From: Vesta saturnalis
Taxonomy: Eukaryota; Arthropoda; Insecta; Coleoptera; Lampyridae
Assembly (NCBI GenBank): GCA_036346205.1
Contig: JARFJB010001273.1
Coordinates: 1,203,501 to 1,267,500, forward strand
DNA length: 64,000 bases
Direction: 5' to 3'
The notes beneath the pieces are model-generated. The model made no database searches. It saw nothing but the letters and a program-made list of their open reading frames with translations, and was not told the origin of the DNA. Made by a program: the position numbers and the translations under genes. Position 1 is the first letter of the stretch. Every line of letters begins with the position of its first letter. Of this stretch, positions 1-12,639 are shown piece after piece.

Positions 1-690
1 GATAGATGGGCGATAGAAAGAATAGGATAAGAATAGATTAAGTATAAGGTCAGGTTAACCGGCAGTCCTTACCGAACTCAGAAAACCGAAGACCCAATAT
101 TAAGCAGCCCATGGTCCGTGATGGCAGTTCCCTGGCTGTCTTTATAAATATATATTTTAAAAGCTGGTGGAAGTTTCTTGTACGTCGTAATCTAACGAAA
201 TATTTTTTAACCATTGGAAAAGTCCTGCAATTGTTATGGACAAAAAAATTGTAAATAGTGTTAAATTAATGTCTATCGTTTAAATGGCCGTACATTTTTG
301 ATTTCCACCTCTTATACTAAAACCCCTATGCTACCTTATAGGACTTAACCAGGATTCCGTAGTTTGTCTTGGAGTCCTATTGCAGGAACTCTTGGTCTGC
401 GCCTTTTGGTTTCGCGCGACTTTTTGGTTTTGTCTACTTCATAGTAGTTTTCGCTTTTGAAAAACTAGTGGAAGCTTATTGTGTTTGATCAATTAGTAAT
501 TGGATCCACACAATCTATATATCTTGTTATTATAATAATTAGTATTAGTCAAGTAGCTTTGGTATGTGTGAATCCTTGCGATATTGCAGCCTTCCATTCT
601 ATTAAGTAATTTGAATGTAATCTCATTATGTTTAGAATTTGCATTAATTCTACATACATAAAAATAAAATTTAGATATATTGGGGCTTGT
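1..690. other. AT-rich non-coding stretch
   Basis: No reading frame here resembles a known family and no repeat structure stands out. The one frame over 70 residues on the minus strand (493-729) runs into the tRNA-like sequence and is low-complexity, so it is not treated as a gene. Confidence 0.5.
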
Positions 691-764
691 ATCTCGATAG
701 CTCAGTTGGTTAGAGCGGTACTCTGACAAAGTGCATGTCGTAGGTTCAAATCCTACTCGCGGTA
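691..764 (+). tRNA. tRNA-like sequence, apparent GAC (Val) anticodon; tRNA gene, pseudogene or SINE head
   Basis: The sequence folds as a cloverleaf. The acceptor arms ATCTCGA and TCGCGGT pair at six of seven positions (one T-C mismatch). The D stem is GCTC/GAGC, the anticodon stem GTACT/AGTGC pairs with one G-T, the loop CTGACAA places GAC at the anticodon, and the T arm GTAGG/CCTAC is perfect. The internal promoter boxes are close to consensus: TAGCTCAGTTGG (A box) and GGTTCAAATCC (B box, one change from the usual GGTTCGA). There is no intron. A T-rich run follows at 768-781 and could end Pol III transcription. A GAC valine anticodon is not usual in eukaryotic nuclear genomes, so a degraded tRNA-Ile-like gene or the head of a tRNA-derived SINE is at least as likely as a working tRNA. 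Confidence 0.55.
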
Positions 765-1011
765 AACTTTTTATTTATTTATTTAATAAAATTAATAATA
801 ATTTTCTATGTATCTTGTTATTTATTATTTAAAATTTTAAAAATAACATCATGTAATTACCAACATACCTTTGTCTCTCAAATATTTCTGTTGGAGGAAG
901 AAGAACAAGAAATGGATAACCATATTAGCATTTGTCACTATTAAAAACATAACTCAAGACATCAAATTTTAAGTGCTTTTCTTTTTAAAACATCAAATAC
1001 ATGAGTATTAA

Positions 1012-3379
1012 CCCTTAAACTATCAACTATGAATAGGATCAAAGTATTCCTAAGAGTGGGTAAAAATGTCCACTCTAGAATTGGTGATATTTTATATTTA
1101 AGTACTACATCCCTGACGGAATACAACATGTATATTTAAAAACAATGAACATATTTGGAACAAAAATATAAAAAAAGTGTCATTAAAACTGCAAAAAAAT
1201 AAAAAAACCTTTTAAAAATATTTCATATAACTTTTTTTATTGATATTCGAAATTTTCGTCGACGATTTCAGTGCATGCCATGCAAATCTTGGTCTTCACA
1301 CTATGTTTGCCGCAAACATATTTATTACACTTAGAACATACTGTTGATGTCTTGAGTTTGCGCTTTTGACGCTGGCGAGGCACTTGGCTTTCTAGTATCT
1401 TTTATCTTACTTTTCTTAGACTTTCTTCCAAAACACTTTCATTACAGTTATCACCTGTGTATGTAATCAAGTTGTATTTTCTGTTCTTTTTCTAATGTGT
1501 GGTGTGATACGGCCTAATCCTAGCTCTTGAAGATCAATTATTCTCCTATTGTGTTTCTTTTTATTCCGCTGTGGAAAGTTTAGTGTAATCAGGGTAAATA
1601 AATTTAGTGCTGCGATATCCAACAGTGTGAAAAATACAGATAAGGGCCACCTTGGTGGTCTATTTTCTTGACAGAAATCTGTTTTACAATTTTACAGATT
1701 TATGTCAGATTTGTTTTTCGTTGCTGCCTATTGCATCATCGTTGCGTTGTGTAGATAAAAAATTAAAGTTTTTTACCCGAGGTATATATGAAACAAGTTA
1801 CTGGCGGGCGTCCTGAATGAGGATTGGTAAAAGCAAACATATTTGTAAATAATTTCTATTATCTGCACGTTTCAAAACGTCCGGTATATGTTTACGGCTC
1901 CCTACGGTCCTAAGTCTTGATATAGGTCTTCTGCTAGTTCAATAGATGAGTAGTACCTGTCTGTTGTGACGTTGCGTCCCGTGTTTCTTATTGGATCCAA
2001 CGGACGTTGAACGATATCTTTGGGTCCCCTAAATTCTGCTGTAGTACCTTCTTTTTTCTGGCATATACCTCCATTTTAAAAATATAGCGAAAGTCACAGT
2101 CTGCCAGAATCCTTATGAGGGCACCGTACTTTCCGGGCTTTTCTTTTATAAAAATTTTAGAAGGACATCGTCCTCCAAATAGGGATAACATTTCATGAAT
2201 TACAACATTTATTCCAGGATTTAGATATTTAAAAATAGTGTCATTTAGAGAATCAAGAACGTCTCTAATTGGTGCAAACTCTCCTGTTGGCGTATTTCTT
2301 CTCTGGTTCTCTATCATCGAAACGCAGTACTTTTAGCAATTTCAGAAATCTGTTTCTACTGTTTCTTTGACCACATATCATGACAATTCAACTTTGTACC
2401 ATTGTTTAATCCATCAAAATCAAATTCAAATAAATGCTACCAACTGGTCTTTGTCAGTACCCTTTACGTTCTTTCTTATAGCTTCTTCATTGGTGCATGT
2501 AAGAATTGTCTAAATTATATCTTGATGAAAGATTTTGAAAAATGAGTCTAGGATGGAAGTGACTACCTTCTTTAGATATGCCAGACTTACATCGCAGAAT
2601 ATTTTGTTTTGTCCTTCTACTGCTTCGAGTAGGGTGAGCTAAGAATAATCTACCAGATTTGCTAGTGTACTGGTGGCAAGAATATGTTCTTGAATTATTT
2701 TGAGAACTGCTGGCCCCATTGTCATCGTCTTCTTTATGATATTCTGTTCTAATAACTTCTAATGAAATATTATGAGCTTCACTATCATCATACTCTTAAT
2801 CTGACATAGGATCATTATCCGGCATATTTTGTAATATTTATTCCATCTCACGTTCACTCAAACACCTAGACCTCTTTAAATTACTCGAAAAATCAAACTT
2901 TTACTTCCACGTTATAGAATATCTACAAAACATACACTTACAAGCTTACACAACGTAAACCAACAATTTAGACAAACAGTGGCGATGCTATTTCTCTGTT
3001 TCTCCAAAACACAATTAAACACTAACAGCACGCAGCGAAATACGAAACTACAAGCACCTAAGAAAGTCTGAACGTGTTATTATACATTAGAGATATATTA
3101 TAGTGTGAGTATTTTTAGGCGTTGCTAGATTTAATTATTTCGAAATTCCTAATTTTAGTAACAGCTCCTACCAAGGGTGGGTATTTTACGTCCACTCCAA
3201 TTAAATTTTAAATATAATATTTATTTAAAAATATTTTGGGAAAATAATTACTAAGTCTTATAGTAGACTTTATTTAGGACAATAAATAGTTTTTTCAGAT
3301 TTTTAATTTGCTAATTGTGGAAAATGTGGTGATATAAGAAAAAAGTGGACAATTTTACCAACCGTTGGGAATTGTAAGG
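1012..3379 (-). mobile_element. piggyBac-type DNA transposon, degenerate but near full length
   Basis: The left end is a TTAA (1008-1011) followed by CCCTTAAACTATC. The right end reads TGTAAGGCTAA, a decayed mirror of the same end. Both sides carry a related subterminal motif: GTGGGTAAAAATGTCCACT near 1055, and on the opposite strand near 3340-3370 TGGTAAAATTGTCCAC. A further copy of the motif lies near 3177. The TTAA target and CCCTT-type end are family hallmarks. The interior carries a broken piggyBac transposase on the minus strand. Exact right end is inferred. Confidence 0.65.
1237..2881 (-). pseudogene. piggyBac-like transposase pseudogene
   Basis: A DDE transposase that would cut and paste its element at TTAA sites; here it is inactive. 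Reading right to left, the N-terminal acidic region includes LSEREMEQILQNMPDNDPMS, interrupted by a stop after PMSD. The clearest catalytic-domain stretch is at 2317-1988: TGEFAPIRDVLDSLND, then VVIHEMLSLFGGRCPS and GKYGALIRILADCDF, the pattern around the first half of the DDE_Tnp_1_7 domain. The C terminus keeps a cysteine-rich zinc-binding tail (CSKCNKYVCGKH, then KICMAC) close to the stop at 1237. Many stops and frameshifts separate these blocks. Family assignment is firm; exact start and frame joins are not. Confidence 0.8.
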
Positions 3380-3584
3380 CTAATGAATAATAGTAATACC
3401 TAGAATGTCGGGATTTCATACCACCAACTGTGATACGTCGCATTAAAGAAAACAATTTTTACCTTTCAACCTACATTAATGTATGTAGGTAGGAAGGCTA
3501 TGCAATCAACTTTTTTTTACTATCGCTAAATCGACTTATTAGCTCATAAACATATAGATTACTTATGCTCTATAAAATTTTTGA

Positions 3585-4010
3585 TAGTACGCGTAATTTA
3601 GCGACAAAAAATTCCTACGGTAGAATTTAAGTATTAGTTCAAATTTTTTCATTATCTGAATAACGATTAATTTTATAAGAAAAAGTGTAGACGCATTTTT
3701 TAAACAAAATTTTATTTCACATAAATTACCTTTATAAGCTTTGGAATTTGTTTTTACGTTAACATGTATTTATGTCTATTAATCTCTATCTGACATGAAG
3801 TTTTAAACGTCATTCTGACATAGATTATTGTTTTTAGTGTTGCCTGTTTTCGTTATAAACGTTAGCATCTTCACGTCTATTAACCTCTGCCTGTATGAAA
3901 ATTTAAACGTCTGTTTGACATAAATTATTGTTTTTGCTTATACAATGTTGCCTATTTTCGTAATAAACTTCTTACAAAAGAGGTTGCATAATTATCCTAA
4001 AGGATCTGTT
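3585..4010 (+). repeat. Dispersed repeat A, copy 1
   Basis: This stretch matches 20842-21420 in direct orientation, starting at a shared ACGCGTA-TTTAGCG. Shared blocks include TTCATTATCTGAATAACGAT and TTTTTACGTTAACATGTATT. Inside each copy, a unit of about 110 bp with TCTATTAACCTCTGCCTG, a GTTTTAAACGTC-like block and TTGCCTATTTTCGTAAT recurs. No reading frame is present. It may be a non-autonomous element or satellite-like unit of unknown family. Confidence 0.7.
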
Positions 4011-6093
4011 TTAAATTAAATTTTTAAACCTAATTTTAAGGTCTGAAGATGTCAGCCTTTTAGCAACTAGTCACCTATTAATTAAGTAATAATACATTGT
4101 AAGAAAGATTTTAGTATTTACTAAACTGGTCTTAACAGATTTAACCCTATAAGGCCTTGTTTGAAGCCCCATTCTTGAAATTAACCCAACATCTAAGTTT
4201 CTGAATTGCTAGATTTTTATATTTCGTTTTGTTTTCGGTATGCCTCAAGTGTACCTGGTACCCAGCAGAGCTAGGCAGCATTGTACTGTTGGGCTGGTTT
4301 CACCTGTACAAATCAATTTGGTTTTAATTTGAAATCAAATTAATTATTGATATTAAATTTATTTATGTATTTAACAAACTAATAATAATTTTTAAGTAGT
4401 TGTTGATATGATGATAATATAAATATGCTAAAATTATTCCTTATCTCGAGACGGAGGATCGGTCTAAAAAATTTACTACGTCGTCCACAAGAAAATATTT
4501 GATTTAATAAACGAATTAATTCATAATTTCTTAATTATTACTTAATAATTAATAATTACAGGCGTTATCGTTTGAATTTCATTATGAAAACGATTTGAGT
4601 ACATACAATAACTTTTCGATTAAACAAACAAATTTATGTACGCTATTTATTAATTAATTAAGTATAATCAAGGCCTTCGGAAGCGGGCCTTCAACGTCTG
4701 CAATGAAGGCGGGCGCTGAGATAAAGTGGGCTCCCCACCAAACAGCTACATTTTAGAAATACAACAAAATTCAGGGTAAGAAGGATTATCAACCCTGTAG
4801 TAAAACTATAAGCAAGTTTTATGACTAGAGCGAGAAAAATTATTCTCTTACCATAATAGAAATGCAGTATGATAAATAATATCAACTTAGTAAAAAAAAC
4901 AAATATACTAAATTAACACCAATTAACTTAATTTGTGACGGTACGTGTTTCATAGAAGAAACGGTATTTTCTTGTTTTTCGAACCTCTATGGCTTAAGAA
5001 TTTACAATCTACCACTTGCCATAATAATTTACAATGCGAAATGTGAAAGTGCTTATTCTCGTTTTATATGCTTACGTAGGAAAATTTTGTCAAATTCCAC
5101 GTTAGTTACAATTTGCATGCTCTATGTTAAAGGCTCAGCAACCGAAAGTTTCTGAAAAACGTAGTTTCAAGTTTTTTTTTTTAATTTGCATACAAAGGTT
5201 TAAGGAAATTATATGAAGTGAATTGAACTTTTACTCGTTAAGATTATTAACCGAAAATATACCAAACTTAGGTATTATACATTTTCTAATTATTATAAGT
5301 GTGTGAGCACAACTTAAAGTAAATTATACATCCTTTAATTTTGGATAAAATGATCAAAAATTTTAAATGTAATACTGAATGCAGCTCACTTTTAAAATTA
5401 CTCGATATAATGGCTTTTACATGGTAACGTTTTTGCTTATATTTAACTTTTGCCATAATAAGTCTCTATCGCACCCAAACCTCCAAATTCAGTAGGGGCT
5501 TATGGAAAAACAGTGCAGGGTTGCCAAACTTATTATGCCAATAGATTACTGCACCTATAGTACCGTATTACGGTTACAATAATACTATATCTACGATACG
5601 AGAGACACAATTTCTAACCTCAAAATTAATAAAAAAATTTGCAATGCAATACAAATTTAGATAAATCTGCAATGTACATATGAATATACCGAAAAGGACT
5701 ACCCTTAATCTATACAAACTGAATCTTTGAGAAAAGCGAAGTAGGTGTATGCAATGTAGGGGTACATTACATGGAAATATGATGGGTTAGATTATCCTGT
5801 ACATGGGACTGTGAATGAAGCTCTATAAGCAACAGCTTGAGCAAATGGTAACTTTATCCTTTGCCTACGGAAGGAATTTGCAGTATATAAACAAAATAAC
5901 GATTTTATTAAAGTTTGATTCAAGCTGCATCATTTATTTCCATTGTAATATAATATAAGAAGTGTGGCTATTAAATAACGAGACTGACGCTATAAAACAT
6001 TTTATTTTGATTTAATAGCAACACCTCGTATTTCAATAAATTTTTTTGTTTTTCAGTGTAGTTTAATCGCTCTAATCGATTTCAAGGTCCCCC
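4011..6093. other. Non-coding AT-rich stretch
   Basis: No convincing gene. A GC-richer block at about 4655-4745, read on the minus strand, resembles the kind of GGCCC-rich end seen in some hAT elements, but I cannot tie it to a specific copy. The 64-residue frame at 4691-4885 is hydrophobic by composition only. Confidence 0.45.
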
Positions 6094-7468
6094 TTATGTA
6101 ACGTTGATTATAAACTCTGCAATATCATCTTGAAGGATATCAACTGTCCACATCTTACCTTCAAAGATCTTTACAAGTCTTATATAATGTTGCCAATTTT
6201 CAACTTTTTCCGTAACCAAATTTTATTAATTCCTCCAAGCCTTTAACTTTAAAAGTTTTTTAATATGATGCTTGACTTGTTTCCACACCATTTCTATTGG
6301 GTTTAATTCGCAGTGGTAAGCAGGCAAACGAAGAACCTTATGACCTCTTTCTTGTGCCATAACATCAAGCTTATTCTTGTCATATAGGTGCCTCACTTAT
6401 GCTACAGTAGCTTCAACATGTTATCTTCAATGGGCATTTCTTTCTTACTAAGCCAATCTATAATTTGTTCTTTTCGACGCGCCATTGTTGGAATCTTCTC
6501 TACCTTCCTGCTGCGATAAGAAGCGTTGTCAATAACGAAAATTGAGTTTGGTGGTATATTTGGAATGGGTTGATTGATAAACCACTTCTGTAAGTGTCTG
6601 CATCCATTTCATTGTGCACATCGGCTGTATACTTTTTACAGAGGAAAGTAAGTTCCGCACCAGGTTAAAACCATTATCGCCACCAGCATGAACTAAGGCA
6701 AATCGGGGTCCAAGACCACTTGGTGATTTTAAACAGGTACTGAGCCCTTGAACGAATGCCTGTCAACCACTTTCAATAGTGGTATCACACCATGCCTTAC
6801 TAACTGTGTGCCACACGTTAACCCACGATTCATCGGTGTATATAATATAGTTACCTTAAAAGTGAACATTGTTAATTATGCGAAATAGGACATCATTTTA
6901 TAAACACGTAATTAGAGATCGAACAAGAAATATCTTCTTCTCGGAACTTTCTGATGCATCTTAAGTATTTATGTCTCCATCTTATAATGTCATCACGTTC
7001 AACAAGGGTACTTTTGCGTCGCATCTTTGGAACTCAAAACCGGTTAAAATTTGATAGATCATCATCACCATTAATGGAAAAAAGGATACTATTCATCGTT
7101 GGTGGAATGTTTTCAATGAAAAAATTGTGCACTTTACGTCGAATAATTGACTGTAGATTCTAGTCATATACGTAAAGACGATGATTGAGTTGTGCACCTT
7201 TTCGTTTCATGCATTTTTCTCGAATTAGCTATTGCTACGGTTTGGTCTTCCTTTCTGATAACATAGATACTACGCTCTGTGCAACATAATGCTTTCCTTC
7301 TGTAAGAGTTGCACTAATGTTCATTGTGGCCAAGAAATAATTACGTATATTCATAACGAAGCATTTCTTCTTACGACTGAAGTGTTTTCTACTCTGTCGT
7401 TTTATGTTTGCAGGACCACATTCAGCTTCCATCTCCATATGATACAAAATTCTACAAAATAACCTCAA
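6094..7468 (-). pseudogene. IS630/Tc1/mariner-like DDE transposase pseudogene (DDE_3 type)
   Basis: Read on the minus strand. The N-terminal helix-turn-helix block (7468-7235) contains VMNIRNYFLATM and LSERK. The first catalytic Asp lies in YTDESWVNVWHTVSKAW near 6840-6790. The second is in FVIDNASYRSRKVEKIPTMA near 6550-6490. The catalytic Glu is in YHCELNPIEMVWKQVKHH near 6330-6270. The last blocks, KVENWQHYIRLVKIFEGK and DILQDDIAEFIINVT, end at a stop at 6094. Frame changes and stops lie between them. The Asp-to-Glu distance is much longer than in classical Tc1, as in IS630-like families with an inserted segment. The left boundary of a 2.54-kb tandem duplication (7012) falls inside this gene. 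Confidence 0.75.
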
Positions 7469-9547
7469 TCATACAGTTATAGAAATTGTTCATCATTACC
7501 TTATAAGACACGTGTATGAGATGTAGGCGTTTTGAAAAGAACGATTTTTAATAAGTGGAGTTAGCTTAATTCGATAAATATCGTAGAAGAAGCAAGCAAT
7601 AGATTTGACGGTACACAGAGTTGATATTAAGTTATTAAATTACATTTTACATCTCTATGAAGAACAAGGATACCGTTATTTAGATATGACTACAGATAGT
7701 AAAAGAGAGTTACTCCATAAGAACCCGTACTGAATTTGGAGCTTTCGACAGGCTATAGTCAATTTCATTTTTCTGTCGCTTTCGATTGTTGATCACTGAT
7801 TGTAATTTTTAAATGTAGAGTATCAAAGAAAAAGTTGGCGCTGAAAACCGCAAGCGCAAAGCCGCAAGAAAAGCAGGTTTACAAAAATAAGCTAGTGCCC
7901 TTAATAAATTCATTCAAATGATTAAAATCACTCCCATCAGTGAAAGTGACCACAGCCAAGCCGTGGCAAAAAGTGCAATTAGTAATGGCGTAGACGATTA
8001 AGCCTCTCTATGTACTTCAACGAACGTCCATGCAATAACAAGTAACCACAAAGATCACATGGAAATGTTAAGTGAAAGACTATCTTACGAAAATTCGATA
8101 AATACTACAATTCAGGGAAATTTAGAAGATCCAGCCAAATGGCCTAACAGTAAGGATTTTGACAAATTAAGAATAGCATTAATACAAATGGGACCAAGAC
8201 AAACAAAAAACCTAAATTATCCCAGCGATGTGAATGGACGCAGATTTAGCCAGGCATATTACAATAGAAAGATGGAAAATGGAGATCATGACTTATCTAC
8301 TCCGAAACTGCAAGTTCTGTTTTCTGCTTTGGTTGTAAACTGTGCCCATCGGAAGCAGCACGCTGGTAGAAGGGTATAACAATTGGGGCAACCTTCCGAA
8401 AACACTAAACTGACACGAAACTAGTTTACTGCATATGAAATTTTTTTTAATTGAAAAGAACTCGAGGAGAACCTAAAGAACAAGAACACTATCGATCGTG
8501 AAACGCAAGATATGTATGAAATAGAATTAAAAAATATTGGTCGTGTCTTTTAGAAAGATTAATGGAAACATTGAAGTTCCATGGTGGACAACATTTAGCA
8601 CTTCGGTGATCCGCAGATACCAAAAGAATAACGGCACTTTCTTAAAGTTAGTGGGACTCTTGGCTAAGTTCGATCCAGTTATGGAAAACCATATAGAGAG
8701 GACGCTACGACAACAACATAGTGTTCATTATTTAAGTAAGGACTTGTGAAATGAAATATTACAGCTTTTGAGTAATGGTGTACGTGAGAAAATATTATTA
8801 GCAATACAGAAAGCTTAATATTACTGAATAATTTTAGACTTCACTCCGGATCCTAGTAAAACGGGGCAGATGACAATCATTATAGGTTTTGTTTCCTAGA
8901 ATGAAGAAAGCGTTGTGATAAGAGAAAATTTTGTAGGGTTTGCTGAAGTCGGTGATCCCACAGTTTGTGTGATACAATATTAAAATCGTTGGAAGAGTGG
9001 AGACTTCCCGTTGAAGATATTCGAGGTTAGAGATACGACAACGGTGCGAACACGAAAGGGAAAAAATGGTCGCCAAAAGTCGCTGCTGAATAAGACCCTA
9101 GGGCTTTTTATGTCCCATGTGCTGCTCATACCCTTAATTTAGTCGTCAATGATGCTGTAAAAATCAATACAGATACAATTACCTTTTTCTCAATAGTGCA
9201 AGAAGTCTATAACTTCTTTTCGTCATCTGCAAAACGCTGCTAGTTCTTTTAAGCTGTATAACTAACTTAACGCTAAAGCAACCATCTGATACCCGATGGG
9301 AAAGTGTAATAGAAGCATTTTGTCGTCTGAAATATTATCAAGGTGAAATTTATGATACGTTATACGAAATAACGCAAAATGATGATTTTAATAAAGAAGT
9401 TTAACATGAAGCACACAACTTATGCCTTAAAATGAAGCGTTATAATTTTATATGTTCCTTGATCATATGGCATGATATTCTTAATAGAGATTATGGTTAT
9501 TCTTAATAATCCAGTGAGTAAAGCTCTTCAAGATAAAAATATGAACA
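7012..9547. repeat. Tandem duplication, unit 1 (2536 bp)
   Basis: The unit repeats almost base for base at 9548-12086. It spans the 5' half of the minus-strand DDE transposase and the first two thirds of the plus-strand hAT relic. Differences are few: an extra AG near 10240 in unit 2, and a small change around 8355 (GCAGCACGCTGGTAGAAGG) versus 10892 (GCACACGCTGGTAGCAGG). Both breakpoints share TTTTGC. Confidence 0.95.
7813..9547 (+). pseudogene. hAT-family transposase pseudogene (TTF/DUF4371 type), copy 1, truncated by the duplication breakpoint
   Basis: The coding remnant begins near an ATG at 7813 with SIKEKVGAENRKRKAARKAG, typical of the basic start of ZMYM1-like hAT transposases. A TTF-like zinc domain follows (8059-8379: NLEDPAKWPNSKDFDKLRIA, SDVNGRRFSQAYYNRKMENG). 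Next is the DUF4371 region: YQKNNGTFLKLVGLLAKFDP (8600-8680), DFTPDPSKTGQMTIII (8840) and FYVPCAAHTLNLVVNDAVK (9107). Numerous stops and frame changes make it non-functional. The copy stops at the unit boundary, so its C terminus exists only in the downstream copy. Confidence 0.8.
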
Positions 9548-10004
9548 TTTTGCGTCGCATCTTTGGAACTCAAAACCGGTTAAAATTTGATAGATCATCA
9601 TCACCATTAATGGAAAAAAGGATACTATTCATCGTTGGTGGAATGTTTTCAATGAAAAAATTGTGCACTTTACGTCGAATAATTGACTGTAGATTCTAGT
9701 CATATACGTAAAGACGATGATTGAGTTGTGCACCTTTTCGTTTCATGCATTTTTCTCGAATTAGCTATTGCTACGGTTTGGTCTTCCTTTCTGATAACAT
9801 AGATACTACGCTCTGTGCAACATAATGCTTTCCTTCTGTAAGAGTTGCACTAATGTTCATTGTGGCCAAGAAATAATTACGTATATTCATAACGAAGCAT
9901 TTCTTCTTACGACTGAAGTGTTTTCTACTCTGTCGTTTTATGTTTGCAGGACCACATTCAGCTTCCATCTCCATATGATACAAAATTCTACAAAATAACC
10001 TCAA
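9548..10004 (-). pseudogene. Duplicated 5' fragment of the DDE transposase
   Basis: Duplicate of 7012-7468. It contains the N-terminal helix-turn-helix region but none of the catalytic residues, which lie beyond the breakpoint at 7012. It could not encode an active protein. Confidence 0.85.
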
Positions 10005-12086
10005 TCATACAGTTATAGAAATTGTTCATCATTACCTTATAAGACACGTGTATGAGATGTAGGCGTTTTGAAAAGAACGATTTTTAATAAGTGGAGTTAG
10101 CTTAATTCGATAAATATCGTAGAAGAAGCAAGCAATAGATTTGACGGTACACAGAGTTGATATTAAGTTATTAAATTACATTTTACATCTCTATGAAGAA
10201 CAAGGATACCGTTATTTAGATATGACTACAGATAGTAAAAGAGAGAGTTACTCCATAAGAACCCGTACTGAATTTGGAGCTTTCGACAGGCTATAGTCAA
10301 TTTCATTTTTCTGTCGCTTTCGATTGTTGATCACTGATTGTAATTTTTAAATGTAGAGTATCAAAGAAAAAGTTGGCGCTGAAAACCGCAAGCGCAAAGC
10401 CGCAAGAAAAGCAGGTTTACAAAAATAAGCTAGTGCCCTTAATAAATTCATTCAAATGATTAAAATCACTCCCATCAGTGAAAGTGACCACAGCCAAGCC
10501 GTGGCAAAAAGTGCAATTAGTAATGGCGTAGACGATTAAGCCTCTCTATGTACTTCAACGAACGTCCATGCAATAACAAGTAACCACAAAGATCACATGG
10601 AAATGTTAAGTGAAAGACTATCTTACGAAAATTCGATAAATACTACAATTCAGGGAAATTTAGAAGATCCAGCCAAATGGCCTAACAGTAAGGATTTTGA
10701 CAAATTAAGAATAGCATTAATACAAATGGGACCAAGACAAACAAAAAACCTAAATTATCCCAGCGATGTGAATGGACGCAGATTTAGCCAGGCATATTAC
10801 AATAGAAAGATGGAAAATGGAGATCATGACTTATCTACTCCGAAACTGCAAGTTCTGTTTTCTGCTTTGGTTGTAAACTGTGCCCATCGGAAGCACACGC
10901 TGGTAGCAGGGTATAACAATTGGGGCAACCTTCCGAAAACACTAAACTGACACGAAACTAGTTTACTGCATATGAAATTTTTTTTAATTGAAAAGAACTC
11001 GAGGAGAACCTAAAGAACAAGAACACTATCGATCGTGAAACGCAAGATATGTATGAAATAGAATTAAAAAATATTGGTCGTGTCTTTTAGAAAGATTAAT
11101 GGAAACATTGAAGTTCCATGGTGGACAACATTTAGCACTTCGGTGATCCGCAGATACCAAAAGAATAACGGCACTTTCTTAAAGTTAGTGGGACTCTTGG
11201 CTAAGTTCGATCCAGTTATGGAAAACCATATAGAGAGGACGCTACGACAACAACATAGTGTTCATTATTTAAGTAAGGACTTGTGAAATGAAATATTACA
11301 GCTTTTGAGTAATGGTGTACGTGAGAAAATATTATTAGCAATACAGAAAGCTTAATATTACTGAATAATTTTAGACTTCACTCCGGATCCTAGTAAAACG
11401 GGGCAGATGACAATCATTATAGGTTTTGTTTCCTAGAATGAAGAAAGCGTTGTGATAAGAGAAAATTTTGTAGGGTTTGCTGAAGTCGGTGATCCCACAG
11501 TTTGTGTGATACAATATTAAAATCGTTGGAAGAGTGGAGACTTCCCGTTGAAGATATTCGAGGTTAGAGATACGACAACGGTGCGAACACGAAAGGGAAA
11601 AAATGGTCGCCAAAAGTCGCTGCTGAATAAGACCCTAGGGCTTTTTATGTCCCATGTGCTGCTCATACCCTTAATTTAGTCGTCAATGATGCTGTAAAAA
11701 TCAATACAGATACAATTACCTTTTTCTCAATAGTGCAAGAAGTCTATAACTTCTTTTCGTCATCTGCAAAACGCTGCTAGTTCTTTTAAGCTGTATAACT
11801 AACTTAACGCTAAAGCAACCATCTGATACCCGATGGGAAAGTGTAATAGAAGCATTTTGTCGTCTGAAATATTATCAAGGTGAAATTTATGATACGTTAT
11901 ACGAAATAACGCAAAATGATGATTTTAATAAAGAAGTTTAACATGAAGCACACAACTTATGCCTTAAAATGAAGCGTTATAATTTTATATGTTCCTTGAT
12001 CATATGGCATGATATTCTTAATAGAGATTATGGTTATTCTTAATAATCCAGTGAGTAAAGCTCTTCAAGATAAAAATATGAACATT
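9548..12086. repeat. Tandem duplication, unit 2 (2539 bp)
   Basis: A second, nearly identical copy of 7012-9547 in direct orientation. At its right edge the sequence AACATTTTGC continues into the rest of the hAT gene (TTGTTTTGAAATC), while at the end of unit 1 AACATTTTGC jumps back to the DDE transposase (GTCGCATCTTTGG). This shows directly that the middle junction at about 9548-9554 is the duplication joint and unit 2 keeps the original right flank. Confidence 0.95.
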
Positions 12087-12318
12087 TTGCTTGTTTTGAA
12101 ATCGATCAATAACTTGAAAGCATTTCTGCAACAATATAGATTAGATACGAATTACACAAATGTTCTCAAAATTGGTAAAGATGTTGACGTGGATACAGAG
12201 CTTAAATCAGCAGCTGAAGTACGGCGACCAATAAAGAAATGTCAGTTTTCGTATGAGCATCATGATGAATCACCACAAACACCAAAAATAGTATTATAAG
12301 TAAAGAAAAGTATCGCTT

Positions 12319-12384
12319 TTCTTTGCTAATCGCGATCTTTCTAATCGAGGTGCAGCCGAGATTAGAAACGCGATGAGTAAAGAA
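12319..12384. other. Imperfect long hairpin
   Basis: TTCTTTGCT, ATCGCG and TTTCTAATC on the left arm mirror GATTAGAAA, CGCGAT and AGTAAAGAA on the right arm, around a loop with GAGGTGCAGCCGA. It lies just inside the insertion that interrupts hAT copy 2, upstream of the Crypton remnant. Confidence 0.7.
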
Positions 12385-12639
12385 GAACCTACTTTTCTTT
12401 AAGAATAATACATAAAATTTGTTCGTGCACTAAATGGGGATGGATTACATTTTACAACAAATTATTTAAAAAATACATGACAAGTGCGAGAATCAAATTG
12501 CCGTTTCAATCACTGCAGCAACTAAAGAAAAATAGGTTAACAAAAATTTTGTTGTGTTATCGCGTGAAAATGGAAATAAATAATGAAAATCATCCTAAAA
12601 TATCGGCGTTAGCGCTTGAAGCTGTGCTAGTATATTACC

